64,000 nt of DNA from contig NZ_CP184830.1 in the NCBI RefSeq assembly GCF_049275935.1, forward strand, positions 6,200,001 through 6,264,000. Reading direction: 5' to 3'. Numbering within the stretch: position 1 is the stretch's first letter; the number at the start of each line of letters is the position of its first letter. Under the pieces are notes generated by a model. The model saw only the letters and a list, made by a program, of their open reading frames with translations. It was not told the DNA's origin and searched no databases. A program made the translations under genes and the position numbers. This document shows, piece by piece, positions 46,537-55,774 of this stretch. Source of the stretch: Endozoicomonas_A sp049275935 (GTDB lineage Bacteria > Pseudomonadota > Gammaproteobacteria > Pseudomonadales > Endozoicomonadaceae).

Positions 46537-47487
46537 TTATTGGGAGTCATGAATCAAAAAGGGGCGACATATTTCCTGACATGAGGGGTCAGAGTTAGAA
46601 AACAGATGCTTACTCAGCCCTTTATCAAGACCTTCATCATATAGATCAATACATTGGCGTGTCTGTGTAATCAGGGCTTCGTCATCTTCCTCACTTTGCC
46701 ACTCGTCTCGATCCTTTTGTTTAGAGCCTGGTTCTCCACACGACTCTGCAATAGAGACAGGTTTAAGGAACCCTGAATAATAGAATGTGGCTTCATAGGT
46801 GATAGTGCCTTGTTCCCTGTCACTGAGCAGATGAGCATGCCAATATTGTGGAGATTCGAATACAGGATCACAATCAGTATTTGAACATTCAAAACATCCA
46901 CATTTTCGGCGGATTGCTCTGGCCCCATTATCTATTTCTGCAGCTGCAGCTTCGCCTTCATCATTGCTGAGATCAGGATTCTGATCAAACTCATCACCAG
47001 AATCGTCAGGGTCAGCGTCCGCTGCTGATCCTTGGCTGCGTTCAATATTGGCCCGGCCCAGATAGTAATTTTTATCAGGGTTAAAATGAACTCTAAAATA
47101 CTCAGTCAATAATGGCAAAATAGATAAAAAGGAGGCGTTAATGATGGCACTCACAGCATAGGATTTTAAGGACTGGGGTTGTGGACCAACATCAACATCT
47201 AACAGAGGAGTTCGAAAGCTGGCAGTCACAGTCAAAACTCCATCTACAGTCTGTTCGTCAACTCTGCCATCGGATGAGTAGTGATCCCTGTTAAACGACC
47301 ATACTCTAACCTGTTTTAGATTCAAAAGGTATCTCGGTAATGTTCCTTCTATAAAGACTCGGAGCATTTGAGAGAGCTGGAATGCTGTTAAAGGCAGTAA
47401 ATCGGAAAATCTGTTATCTCCAGAATACACTGTACGGGGCAGTGTCAATATACACAAGACTGACACTAACCAGATAAATCGCTTCAT
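46537..47487 (-). CDS. Secreted hypothetical protein with a Cys/His cluster
   Basis: Not recognised. 316 residues with a signal peptide (MKRFIWLVSVLCILTLPRTVYS). An acidic stretch (DADPDDSGDEFDQNPD) sits in the middle, followed by CGCFECSNTDCDPVF and later HAH, which could be a metal-binding knuckle, then a further Cys-containing tail. Convergent with the F-box-like protein upstream. It recalls the Cys/His motifs of the exported proteins at 557 and 54584, but no overall similarity is visible. Confidence 0.65.
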   Translation of the reverse strand: MKRFIWLVSVLCILTLPRTVYSGDNRFSDLLPLTAFQLSQMLRVFIEGTLPRYLLNLKQVRVWSFNRDHYSSDGRVDEQTVDGVLTVTASFRTPLLDVDVGPQPQSLKSYAVSAIINASFLSILPLLTEYFRVHFNPDKNYYLGRANIERSQGSAADADPDDSGDEFDQNPDLSNDEGEAAAAEIDNGARAIRRKCGCFECSNTDCDPVFESPQYWHAHLLSDREQGTITYEATFYYSGFLKPVSIAESCGEPGSKQKDRDEWQSEEDDEALITQTRQCIDLYDEGLDKGLSKHLFSNSDPSCQEICRPFLIHDSQ

Positions 47488-47826
47488 GCTCTCGGGCCTT
47501 TCTTCTGGATAAAAATAATTTATATAACCAAAATCAAAAAAGTCAATAACTATATAGAACCTATGTTTGTAATTATCGAGATGGAAAACGAAGCGGCTAA
47601 TGAAATCATTAGTAGCATTTCGTAATCTACATCCATTGGTTTGGTAACACTCTAAGGTAGACTTTTTTGTCTTACTTGGTCAGACCATCTTTCAAAAAAC
47701 CCAGTGTCGTTTAAAAAAATCCAAGCATAACAGACCAACCTCGAAATATCGTATATATTCTCTCAATGTCTATATTCGTTTTTCCAGGATATAGACTGAC
47801 AATTCACTGACACGAGCTTGTGTATT
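47488..47826. other. Divergent AT-rich intergenic region
   Basis: No gene seen. It separates two divergently read secreted-protein genes and should hold both promoters. Confidence 0.35.
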
Positions 47827-48405
47827 ATGTTGTCTACAAAAGTATCTGCACTATCGCTTTTGTTTTTTGGCTGTTCTGCATTTTCCTCTGAACCCTCTTT
47901 CATGGGAGAATGGCAAGGACATCAAGATAAAACTGACTTTTTTTGTAATGTATTATTTACATATCAATCCAAACTTGAATATTCACAAGATCATTTTTTT
48001 TACGTACCTTTATCGGAGGGTATTATTGTTGAAAAATTTCGCTCGGGTGAATACGGGCAATATTCTTTGCAAATTTTTGATAAAGCTAACAATAAAGTAA
48101 TTGATTACCAGTATTATAAATTATGGTTTTATATAGATGCCATTGATCGAAAAGATAAAATCAGCACACAAAAAATGCTGCTATTAACCGATTTAGATGA
48201 CTCTAAAGAATTTGATAATAAAGACTTACCTACAAAGGTTTTGACAGCAGCTTACAATTTAAATATTCAGCCGTTAATTAATGAAACTTATTCTATTGGT
48301 ATGATTGAGTATAAAAAGGGGAGTTATAAAAGCTGCACTGTAATGAAAAAAGATGACCCCTTTACTGTAATGAAAAAAGATGCCCCCTTTAAAGATGAGC
48401 TTTAG
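47827..48405 (+). CDS. Secreted hypothetical protein ending in KDEL
   Basis: Not recognised. 192 residues from the ATG at 47827. The N-terminus is a signal peptide (MLSTKVSALSLLFFGCSAF), possibly of lipoprotein type at FFGC, though that is a weak lipobox. The body (FMGEWQGHQDKTDFFCNV) looks beta-rich. Near the end a 27-base tandem repeat gives TVMKKDDPF then TVMKKDAPF, and the protein ends exactly in KDEL. In eukaryotes a terminal KDEL retrieves proteins to the endoplasmic reticulum, and a few bacterial toxins use it. Whether it matters here is unproven. Very AT-rich. Confidence 0.68.
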   Translation: MLSTKVSALSLLFFGCSAFSSEPSFMGEWQGHQDKTDFFCNVLFTYQSKLEYSQDHFFYVPLSEGIIVEKFRSGEYGQYSLQIFDKANNKVIDYQYYKLWFYIDAIDRKDKISTQKMLLLTDLDDSKEFDNKDLPTKVLTAAYNLNIQPLINETYSIGMIEYKKGSYKSCTVMKKDDPFTVMKKDAPFKDEL

Positions 48406-48420
48406 AATATAATTCCGAAC

Positions 48421-48451
48421 TCAGGGACTGCGCCGAAAGCGCAGTCCTCTG
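48421..48451. terminator. Strong hairpin between convergent genes
   Basis: GGACTGCGC and GCGCAGTCC pair perfectly around a 5-base loop, extended by CAG/CTG. It lies between the stops of two convergent genes and probably ends both transcripts, but no T run follows on either strand. Confidence 0.55.
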
Positions 48452-48476
48452 AGATTCTTTGTCAGATTAAGTTTTA

Positions 48477-49238
48477 TTAGTTGTTCTCGATACCACTTCC
48501 GCTAATTACCCCTAAACCATCAATTTTCTTTGCTGTTTTTTTGCATGCAATAAAAGCAGGAATAGTGCTTTTCGGGTCATCTTTTATTGCTAATGACACC
48601 AAACGATGCAAACCATCCAGATGAACTAATCTTCCCTCAGCAAGTTTAGGATCGTCTATGATTTTTCCATAATCGTAACGAATATCGATGGGCTCTACTG
48701 TTAAAAAGATTGGCTTTTCAGCAGGGTCTTTTCCTAAATGATAATTTAGAGACCCTGAGCATAACGGATTATTATGCTTATCTTGTTCAGTCCAAACTTT
48801 ATAACTATTTGCTGCATCTTTAGCTGTTAGACCACACTCTGGAAGAAGGGTTTTTCGCTCACCATCATGTGTGTGCCCTGGCAATAATACTTTCATCGCT
48901 GTTTCAAATGGAAGTTCTGCGAATAGCCAACCTCCATGATTTGGTAAAACAATTTCTCTGTGTGCTGTCTTGATATAGTTTTTGGCAATAAAGTTAGTAT
49001 CACCATATTGTCCATGCTCTTTTTCAAAATTATCCAGTACTTCCTGAAAGCTGACAATTTTTGCCCCCCCAAACAAGGAATCTTTTGAATCCTTGGCTAC
49101 TGAATATTCACTGATCGGTTTATTTTGAGTCAACCGAGTAGTGCTCGGGATTTGTTTTTCGGTGCTATCTTTCTGCTTCAAAAAACTCGAATTGCAATGA
49201 CAATTCGTACTCATTCCAGATAAATTTATTGCATCCAT
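48477..49238 (-). CDS. Hypothetical cytoplasmic protein with a DGLHRL motif
   Basis: Family not recognised. AGGAGA sits 6-7 bases upstream of the ATG at 49238 (253 residues); the frame runs six codons further. No signal peptide. The N-terminal 60 residues look disordered and polar (Ser/Thr/Lys/Gln), as in secretion-signal regions of type III or IV effectors. The C-terminal part has EGRLVHLDGLHRLVSLAIK, reminiscent of the DGxHR motif in ParB/Srx-like folds. Possible substrate of a contact-dependent secretion system; inference only. Confidence 0.6.
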   Translation of the reverse strand: MDAINLSGMSTNCHCNSSFLKQKDSTEKQIPSTTRLTQNKPISEYSVAKDSKDSLFGGAKIVSFQEVLDNFEKEHGQYGDTNFIAKNYIKTAHREIVLPNHGGWLFAELPFETAMKVLLPGHTHDGERKTLLPECGLTAKDAANSYKVWTEQDKHNNPLCSGSLNYHLGKDPAEKPIFLTVEPIDIRYDYGKIIDDPKLAEGRLVHLDGLHRLVSLAIKDDPKSTIPAFIACKKTAKKIDGLGVISGSGIENN

Positions 49239-49434
49239 AATCAATCTCCTTTTCATTTTACTATCAATAACTTAGATGCAAAATATTCTCATTTGTTCCA
49301 TAAACAACTGACAAGATTGTTACTGCAATTGACGATGTTAATCTACCTGTTTTTTTAAAATATAAAGCCACCTTCAGAGGCTGCCCCGCAGCTGTAGCCT
49401 CATGGAGGGCTTATTATGCGTGACTGGAACAAAA

Positions 49435-49773
49435 CTAATAAGAAAACAACCATTTATTAAGCCATCTAAGTATTTCAGAGTGAACACTGGAAGTGGTTGC
49501 AAGTTCTTCTTCTAAATAGATTAAGTCTTCCAGATCTCGGAGGTCAGTTTGACTTGAAACCACAAAGTCAAGCATTGGAACCAAAAGGTCGTGGGAGATT
49601 ACATTTAAATATTCAATGAGACCATTTACGAAGGGAAATTGGACGATATGAAATAAATGAACATTTTTATAACCGTTCTTTATATAAATATCATGAATAT
49701 CAGCCTTGCCTAAAATGCAAAGCATTGACAACGTTGAGAATAGAACAAAATTACGTAGCGACCGACTGCACAT
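49435..49773 (-). CDS. Small secreted hypothetical protein
   Basis: 112 residues with a likely signal peptide (NFVLFSTLSMLCILGKA), then a helical domain rich in Leu and acidic residues (DLRDLEDLIYLEEELA). No known motif. The ribosome site is weak, and the call rests on the signal peptide and AT-rich codon use like its neighbours. Confidence 0.5.
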   Translation of the reverse strand: MCSRSLRNFVLFSTLSMLCILGKADIHDIYIKNGYKNVHLFHIVQFPFVNGLIEYLNVISHDLLVPMLDFVVSSQTDLRDLEDLIYLEEELATTSSVHSEILRWLNKWLFSY

Positions 49774-50459
49774 GAAAATTCTCTGTTACAACCAAAAATC
49801 AGGAATAACAATAGTCCAAATACATAGGAATGATTTTGCAGCGTATATCGTTTGATTCAAATTTGCAGTGGGTGTCACCAAAGACCTCACCTGAAAGCAC
49901 TTTTTATGCTAAAACTGAGACTTGTTGTAGGTAAAGAGTATAATTAATTCTTATATGAAAACTTATTTAAAATGCATTTTAGCAATAATGATCATAGTAA
50001 ATACCCTATATGTTCCCATAAGTTCAGCCATAGAAGTGTTTAAAAAGGAAGGGCGCTTATTAGTGCTGAGGGATGTGCCCATTAGTCATGTACTGACTCC
50101 ACGAGTGATGATGGCCGCAATAGCATACAATTTACCGGTAACACTATCTGGTGCAGTATTGGGTAGCTTTTTTGGTGGTTTAGGAGCCTGTTTCCTTCAA
50201 GATGCTAATGTTGCATATTCTGGCATCGCTTGAACACTGATTCTGTTAACTCTTGAACACCTATTCTGGCGGCGCTTGAACACTCATTCTGTTAACTCTT
50301 GAACACTTTTTCGAGATTACCAGAATCGCTGTTCAACTGCCCAGAATCCGTGTTCAAGCCTCCAGAATCTGAAACCTCTTCTTTCGGTAGATTATCTCTT
50401 ACGCATTGATTTCCATGAACTTTAGCCGCTGACCTTTCTAAACAGTAAGGACAGCAGCC

Positions 50460-52013
50460 ATGCCAAATAACAGGATTTCCATGCGAAAACTTCAAGAAAT
50501 GCTTCGGATGCGCTTTGAGTACCGCCTCAGCATCCGGCAAATAGCTCGCAGCACGCGGGTCAGTGTTGGCACTGTGTCCAACTACGTTCAGGCCTTTGAG
50601 CGGTCCCCACTGAGCTGGCCTCTGTCCTCCGATTGCTCTGAGGCTACCCTGGTGCAAACATTGTTCCCTGAGGCCCCCCTGTCGAGCCGCCAGGGGCTGG
50701 TCGACCCGGACTGGGGCGTTATTCACCAGTCACTCAAGCGCAAGGAGGTGACCAAGCAAACACTCTGGGAGGAGTACTGCCAGGAGAGCACTCTCAATGC
50801 CTACAGCTACTCGCAGTTCTGTCACCGCTACAACCAGTGGCTGGGCTGCCAGAAACGTTCCATGCGACAGCATCACAAGGCGGGTGAAAAATTGTTTGTA
50901 GACTACGCTGGTCTTACGGTCCCTGTCGTTAATCCAAAGACCGGTGAGATCGCCCATAACGCCCAGATTTTCGTAGCGGTGATGGGAGCCTCTAACTACA
51001 CCTACGCAGAAGCCACCCTATCCCAGAAGTCCGAAGACTGGCTGGGGTCTCATGTTCGGGCCTTTGAGTTCTTTGGAGGTATTCCAGCTGTCGTGGTACC
51101 AGACAACCTCAGGAGCGGTGTCAGTAAGTCTTGCCGTTATGAACCGGACTTGAACCCGGCTTACCAACACCTGGCCAACCACTACCAGGTGGCGGTCATT
51201 CCAGCTCGGCCCTACAAGCCCAAGGACAAGGCGAAAGCCGAAGTGGGTGTGCAGTTGGTTGAACGCTGGATACTGGCCAGACTTCGTCATGAGACCTTTT
51301 TTACCCTGGCAGAACTGAACAGTCGTATACGGGAGCTATTGACTGAACTCAACCTTAAGCCCTTTCAAAAACTGCCAGGTACACGACGAAGTACCTTTGA
51401 GCAACTGGATGAACCCGCTTTGCGACCTTTGCCCAAACAGGCCTTTGAGTACGCTGAGTTCAGCAAAGCCAGGGTGAACATTGACTATCACATTCACTGT
51501 AAAGGCCATTACTACTCAGTGCCTCATCAGCTGGTCAAGAAAGAGGTGGAAGTTCAGGCAACAGAACATACGGTCACTGTCTTCTGCAAAGGTGAAGTTG
51601 TGGCCTGTCACCCCCGTAAGTTCACAACCGGTTTTACCACTCAATCAGCCCATATGCCTGAACGACATAGCAAGCACCAGGAGTGGACACCGGAACGACT
51701 GCTGGAGTGGGCAAAACAGCTGGGCCCCGATGTTCACTGGATAACTCAGTATCTGTTGAACAGTCGTGAGCATCCGGAGCAGGCTTATCGGTCTTGCCTG
51801 GGGTTATTGAACCTCAAACGGGATTACGGAGCTGACCGGTTAAACAATGCTTGCGCCCATGCCCGGAAAATCAAAGGTTACCGACTCAAGAATATCCGGG
51901 CGATCCTGCAATCAGGTAAAGACAAACAGGCTCTTCAACCTGAGGTGAAACAAACGACACTACCTCTTCATGACAGCCACGAAAATGTTCGTGGTGCAGC
52001 CAGCTATCAGTAA
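50460..52013 (+). CDS. istA: IS21-family transposase IstA
   Basis: A DDE transposase of 517 residues. The N-terminal helix-turn-helix (LRMRFEYRLSIRQIARSTRV) is followed by the retroviral-integrase-type core, with the first Asp in FVDYAGLTVPVV and the second in VVVPDNLRSGV, and a C-terminal domain with YYSVPHQLV. Full length, no frameshift. Confidence 0.95.
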   Translation: MPNNRISMRKLQEMLRMRFEYRLSIRQIARSTRVSVGTVSNYVQAFERSPLSWPLSSDCSEATLVQTLFPEAPLSSRQGLVDPDWGVIHQSLKRKEVTKQTLWEEYCQESTLNAYSYSQFCHRYNQWLGCQKRSMRQHHKAGEKLFVDYAGLTVPVVNPKTGEIAHNAQIFVAVMGASNYTYAEATLSQKSEDWLGSHVRAFEFFGGIPAVVVPDNLRSGVSKSCRYEPDLNPAYQHLANHYQVAVIPARPYKPKDKAKAEVGVQLVERWILARLRHETFFTLAELNSRIRELLTELNLKPFQKLPGTRRSTFEQLDEPALRPLPKQAFEYAEFSKARVNIDYHIHCKGHYYSVPHQLVKKEVEVQATEHTVTVFCKGEVVACHPRKFTTGFTTQSAHMPERHSKHQEWTPERLLEWAKQLGPDVHWITQYLLNSREHPEQAYRSCLGLLNLKRDYGADRLNNACAHARKIKGYRLKNIRAILQSGKDKQALQPEVKQTTLPLHDSHENVRGAASYQ

Positions 52014-52026
52014 CCGGAGACGTATC

Positions 52027-52782
52027 ATGATGAATCAAACTCTGACCCGTCTGCGGTCACTGCGCCTGACAGGCATGGCCGATGCCCTGGCTCAGCAACT
52101 GGAGCAGCCCGGCACCTACGACAGCCTGAGCTTTGTGGAGCGGCTGGCCCTCCTGACAGAACAGGAAGAGACCGAGCGCAATAACAAACGTCTTGCCCGG
52201 TTACTGAGGGCGGCCAGGTTTAAGCTGGCTGCACGGGTAGACGACATTGACTACGAACATCCCCGGGGGTTGAAGAAAGTCCAAATAGCCACACTGTCCA
52301 GCGAGGACTGGTTAAACAGGCACAGGAACCTGCTGATTACCGGACCTTGTGGCAGTGGTAAAAGTTACCTGGCTTGTGCACTGGGACACCGGGCCTGCAT
52401 ACAGGGTTACAGTGTCCGCTATTACCGACTCTCGCGCTTACTGGAAGAGCTGAGCCTTGCCCATGGTGATGGCAGCTACAGCAGGCAACTCAAGCAACTG
52501 GCGAAGGTGGATTTGTTGATACTGGATGACTGGGGGCTGGAACCTCTGACCCAGCAGCAACGCAACGATTTACTGGAAGTGATGGATGACCGTCACGAAC
52601 AAAGTTCAACGTTGGTTACCAGCCAGCTACCGACCCGGCAATGGCATGGCAGCATCGGTGATGAGACTCTGGCAGACGCCATTCTGGATCGCCTGATGCA
52701 CAACGCCCACAGGATTACGCTGAAAGGGGAATCCATGCGCAAGAAGCTGGGAAAACTGGAAACACTTGAACACTTGGACTAA
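52027..52782 (+). CDS. istB: IS21-family helper ATPase IstB
   Basis: A AAA+ ATPase that remodels target DNA for IstA, 251 residues. Walker A is GPCGSGKSY, Walker B LLILDDWG. The ATG at 52027 has GGAG 8-9 bases upstream; the frame upstream overlaps the end of istA. Confidence 0.95.
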   Translation: MMNQTLTRLRSLRLTGMADALAQQLEQPGTYDSLSFVERLALLTEQEETERNNKRLARLLRAARFKLAARVDDIDYEHPRGLKKVQIATLSSEDWLNRHRNLLITGPCGSGKSYLACALGHRACIQGYSVRYYRLSRLLEELSLAHGDGSYSRQLKQLAKVDLLILDDWGLEPLTQQQRNDLLEVMDDRHEQSSTLVTSQLPTRQWHGSIGDETLADAILDRLMHNAHRITLKGESMRKKLGKLETLEHLD

Positions 52783-53209
52783 AAATCAGACTGGGTGATG
52801 CGTAGGAGATCCAGGGTGTTCAAATGAACCAGAATGGGTGTTCAAGCTGACCAGAATACGCAAATGTTCTTAATTCATTGCCCTCAGATAGTTTTGGTAT
52901 TCATGCCACTGATTATGGAATATCTATTGTTGCTACATCATCTGAGATGTCAGCTGCCCTCAGCACTTTGGATAGTGGAATATCAATTGGTTGGACTCTG
53001 GGGGCAACTTTTGGAGCAGCGTTTGGTGCTTTTTCCATAGGTTTTATTTTTTCCAATATGATCCAGCGATATGGCTTAGATGAGGCAATATCGCGATTCA
53101 CCCAGCCTTGGGCTCAAAATAGAAACACAGAATTTGATTAGAACATAAAGACAGCTTATGAGCCGCCTTCAAAAGGAAAACCAGTTAGAAGGTTTTGATT
53201 TTACTTTTT

Positions 53210-53635
53210 TTATTTATTTTTTGCAGATGAAAAAAAGTTATTTTTGAAATATTCCTTTTCTTCTCTAGTCTTTTTTAACTCTCCTTCAAGGCTATTAATT
53301 TTTTTATCTTTCTCCTCCAATTCAAAAGATAGTAATTTTATTTTTTGATTCTTTTCTTTAAGTTCTTGAGTTAATACCTTAACTTCTTTTTCCAAGTCTT
53401 CCAAGTATTTTTTCTTTTTTCCTCTTGACAATGCGGCTGATATTCTATTTTTTATTTTTCTTTCATTAATATATTCTTGTCTCTCTTGATCTGTTAGTTT
53501 TCTTTTCTTAACTTTTGCCGTTTCTATATCCACTTTCATTCCAAAACATTTAGACTCATCAGTACGATCAACGATATAAGGCTCTTGAGCTCCATAGCAG
53601 GGAGAGGAAGAAGAACTACAAATCGGTTTATCCAT
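53210..53635 (-). CDS. Small protein with a eukaryotic-type bZIP domain
   Basis: 141 residues from the ATG at 53635 (GGAGT 7 bases upstream). The start is polar and Ser-rich with no signal peptide. KKRK at 43-46 is a classical nuclear-localisation-like stretch. Then ERKIKNRISAALSRGKKKKY matches the bZIP basic region: Asn63 and Arg71 have the invariant N-x7-R spacing, and the first zipper leucine (Leu81) is exactly 10 residues after that Arg, as in CREB. The zipper runs to about 116 with Val85, Leu92, Ile99, Leu106 and Ile113 at one core position and Leu81, Leu88, Leu102 and Leu116 at the other, broken by two Lys. Very AT-rich and surrounded by mobile DNA, so likely acquired. It could be a DNA-binding effector acting in a host nucleus; a bacterial coiled-coil protein with chance similarity is the alternative. 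Confidence 0.75.
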   Translation of the reverse strand: MDKPICSSSSSPCYGAQEPYIVDRTDESKCFGMKVDIETAKVKKRKLTDQERQEYINERKIKNRISAALSRGKKKKYLEDLEKEVKVLTQELKEKNQKIKLLSFELEEKDKKINSLEGELKKTREEKEYFKNNFFSSAKNK

Positions 53636-53855
53636 GATGTACTCCAAGACTTAAAAAACAATGACTTTCAGATTCGGAGTTTTGTTAGACAAGTAGCCTG
53701 ACTTTATTCGACTTTCAACATAGAATTCATCTAGTTAACTCCGGTTTAATGAATAGGTAGATGGCTGTATTCCAGATTCGTTCCTTTTCTAACAAAATAG
53801 TTAGGAATATAGACCATTTTTAGAGCCTAATCAGATTTCAATTGAGCGATCAGCA

Positions 53856-54018
53856 TAAGTATTCAACCATACGAAATCATATTTTCTGACTTATTGTTCA
53901 GGCACTCTGACTGCGTTGCAACTCTGGTCACATAGCTTGCTATGTTCCCGTCGTTGCGCCTTGCAGAGCACCTGCCCAATAAGCCGGAAATATTCGATTC
54001 CATATGGCTGAGTACTTA
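53856..54018. repeat. MITE-like palindromic repeat, copy 3
   Basis: 163 bp with inverted arms starting TAAGTA-TCA-CCATA on both sides and the core CTTGCTATGTTCCCGTCGTT. Nearly identical to copy 4 at 59099 and related to copies at 2086 and 6200. No coding capacity. Confidence 0.92.
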
Positions 54019-54583
54019 CAATCTTCCTGCTGATAATCATCAGTTTTGTTGTCCGTCTCAGCGACAATACACATAAGGACAGATACTTATCAAGTGGTGG
54101 GAACCCCAATGTCAGGGATAATGTTGATTGAAACACATAACCTGCAATCATTGCTTCTGTACTTTTTATTAATCCTGAACTTTGCCTGTTGAAGCCTTGG
54201 TGACAATACTGATGCAGCTTTTAAACTGAAATAAAGTACCAGATCAAATACCCACAGCAATCGGATACAAACGCCCATCGCTACACCTACGACTGTTATT
54301 TGAGCAGCTCGTAACTTACGGACGTAATCTGCTAAGAGCTACTCAGAAATGGTTTTGATCGGACAAAATGCTGACATAGGTATTAGCGGTCACTCACCAC
54401 TGGCAAAAGAGAAAAAACTCGCTTACATCGTAAGCCAACGTCAAACTCAGGGGCACTGCGAGAGCAAAAAACTCTGGTTTTTTTTGTTATTCACAACTAT
54501 TGAAGTAACAAAACTTAAAATAACCCTTATGTGAAAATTCAAGTGCTAATATATGCAAATACTAATCACAGAGCCTCATTTTT
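54019..54583. other. Gene-free stretch
   Basis: No supported gene. Short frames on both strands lack ribosome sites and motifs. Near 54456 the sequence CTCAGGGGCACTGCGAG recurs in inverted form near 58690 and may be a fragment of an attC-like site. Confidence 0.35.
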
Positions 54584-55774
54584 ATGGATACTATTGTAAA
54601 GCTAAAGTACATTGAATGTGTTGTTTTTTTCATGCTTCTTTATTCTGTTAAAGTTCTCGCTATAGACTGCCCTCATTGTTGCTACCCAATGAGTTTTACA
54701 ATGGGACGATATGGATGCACATACCCATTCTGCCCCCTGTTCGTTCAGAATAGAATGGCTTCTCCTATGGGAAATCTAGAACTCAATATTGAAACACGCG
54801 ATTTTAGTTTTTCTTGTAAAGGGGCAGGCTTACCAGCTCTGAATTCTTTGCGAGTCATTCCATTTCTGGCCCACCAAACATCTGTTCAAACGCAGATGCC
54901 AACAATCCCCCAAATCACGCCTATCCCGCAAATGCCATCAATCCAGCAAATGCCAACAATCTCGCAAATGCCAGCAATCCCGCAAATGCCAGCAATCCCG
55001 CAAATGCCAGCAATCCCGCAAACGCCAACAATCCCGCAAATCCTTCCAATCCAACAAGCCCCACCAACCCCGCAAGTTCAGGAAGCCCCGCAAACTCAAC
55101 AAATGGCTTTAGCCTCTACTACTTCAAATCCACCCCCTGATGAGACTACCCGATACAGCGGGTCCGGTCAGCTTATGACAACAGACCATTTGCAAACGCC
55201 AATCGTTAAACTAAGAAATACACTTGAAGTACTGCTAAAAGATTTTGGAGTGAACCAGCGAAAACATACTGAGCTAAATTTCATTAGTGATTCCAGTTAT
55301 TTTTTATTAAGGCGTTTTGCTCTGACTTGGGCCAATCTTTCCAGAAACAGGCAACTTACTAATAATCAGAGATTGGCCAAACTCTGTGAAGAGCTCGGTT
55401 TTTGTGGTATTTGGCCTCCGGATATTACATCAGAACAACCCGTTTTTGATAACTCTTTAGATACTTTGATGAATGCAGTCTTACAAAACAATCAAGTATT
55501 TATTGCATTTTATACAGAAGACAACCCATTTATTATGTTGCACATAAACATTTTGCAGAATACATTCGCTGCCTTGCCAGTCGTACAAATTCATGGAATT
55601 GACCAGGAAAGAGGCTTTGACACGAACTTGTCTCTTGATTCTCTAAGGCAGTTCCTATTTTACCTACTTCATGCCGGTAACGAAGAACTCCGTCACGTTT
55701 CCATTTTAATCTTTAAAATAGTGAACCGTTCGCGTGAACCTAACATGGATAAATTACAAATTACCGAAAACTAA
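54584..55774 (+). CDS. Secreted hypothetical protein with Pro-rich hexapeptide repeats
   Basis: Not recognised. 396 residues. A signal peptide covers about 1-26 (CVVFFMLLYSVKVLA). It is followed at once by CPHCCYP and CTYPFCP, a possible zinc ribbon. From about 105 to 165 runs a tandem array of IPQMPA-like hexapeptides (QMPAIP repeated), a likely extended stalk. The C-terminal 200 residues are a separate alpha/beta-looking domain (LEVLLKDFGVNQRKHTELNF). The repeat array is perfect at DNA level over three 18-bp units, so it should vary in length between strains. An exported or surface protein is likely. Confidence 0.72.
   Translation: MDTIVKLKYIECVVFFMLLYSVKVLAIDCPHCCYPMSFTMGRYGCTYPFCPLFVQNRMASPMGNLELNIETRDFSFSCKGAGLPALNSLRVIPFLAHQTSVQTQMPTIPQITPIPQMPSIQQMPTISQMPAIPQMPAIPQMPAIPQTPTIPQILPIQQAPPTPQVQEAPQTQQMALASTTSNPPPDETTRYSGSGQLMTTDHLQTPIVKLRNTLEVLLKDFGVNQRKHTELNFISDSSYFLLRRFALTWANLSRNRQLTNNQRLAKLCEELGFCGIWPPDITSEQPVFDNSLDTLMNAVLQNNQVFIAFYTEDNPFIMLHINILQNTFAALPVVQIHGIDQERGFDTNLSLDSLRQFLFYLLHAGNEELRHVSILIFKIVNRSREPNMDKLQITEN

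Larger units (their letters stand above)
50212..52862. mobile_element. IS21-family insertion sequence (2,651 bp)
   Basis: Bounded by TGCATATTCTGGC and, inverted, TGCGTATTCTGGT, each followed by a GCTTGAACAC-type block, and flanked by the 5-bp direct repeat AATGT (50207-50211 and 52863-52867). Extra copies of the CTTGAACAC/ATTCTG block within the first 150 bp and at the right end are the multiple transposase-binding sites typical of IS21. It carries intact istA and istB, so it is potentially active. Confidence 0.95.
49955..53141 (+). pseudogene. Membrane protein gene split by an IS21 element
   Basis: The first part (49955-50211) codes a signal-like N-terminus and a Gly-rich span (GAVLGSFFGGLGACFLQDANV). 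The second part (52868-53141) continues LNSLPSDSFG and a second Gly-rich span (GWTLGATFGAAFGAFSIGF). Removing the IS element and one copy of the 5-bp duplication AATGT joins them in frame without a stop, giving 176 residues. So the gene was intact until a recent insertion. Family unknown; two small glycine-rich helices suggest a small membrane or pore-type protein. Confidence 0.85.

Noticed and set aside
49379..49434. Hairpin-like GGCTGCCCCGCAGC as an attC site
   Set aside because: It is a short self-complementary stretch with no flanking AAC/GTT boxes.
54090..54534. Short frames after MITE copy 3
   Set aside because: No ribosome sites, odd composition and no motif; treated as non-coding.
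54895..55080. Tandem repeats as a CRISPR array
   Set aside because: The units are contiguous 18-bp coding repeats in frame without unique spacers, inside a secreted protein gene.
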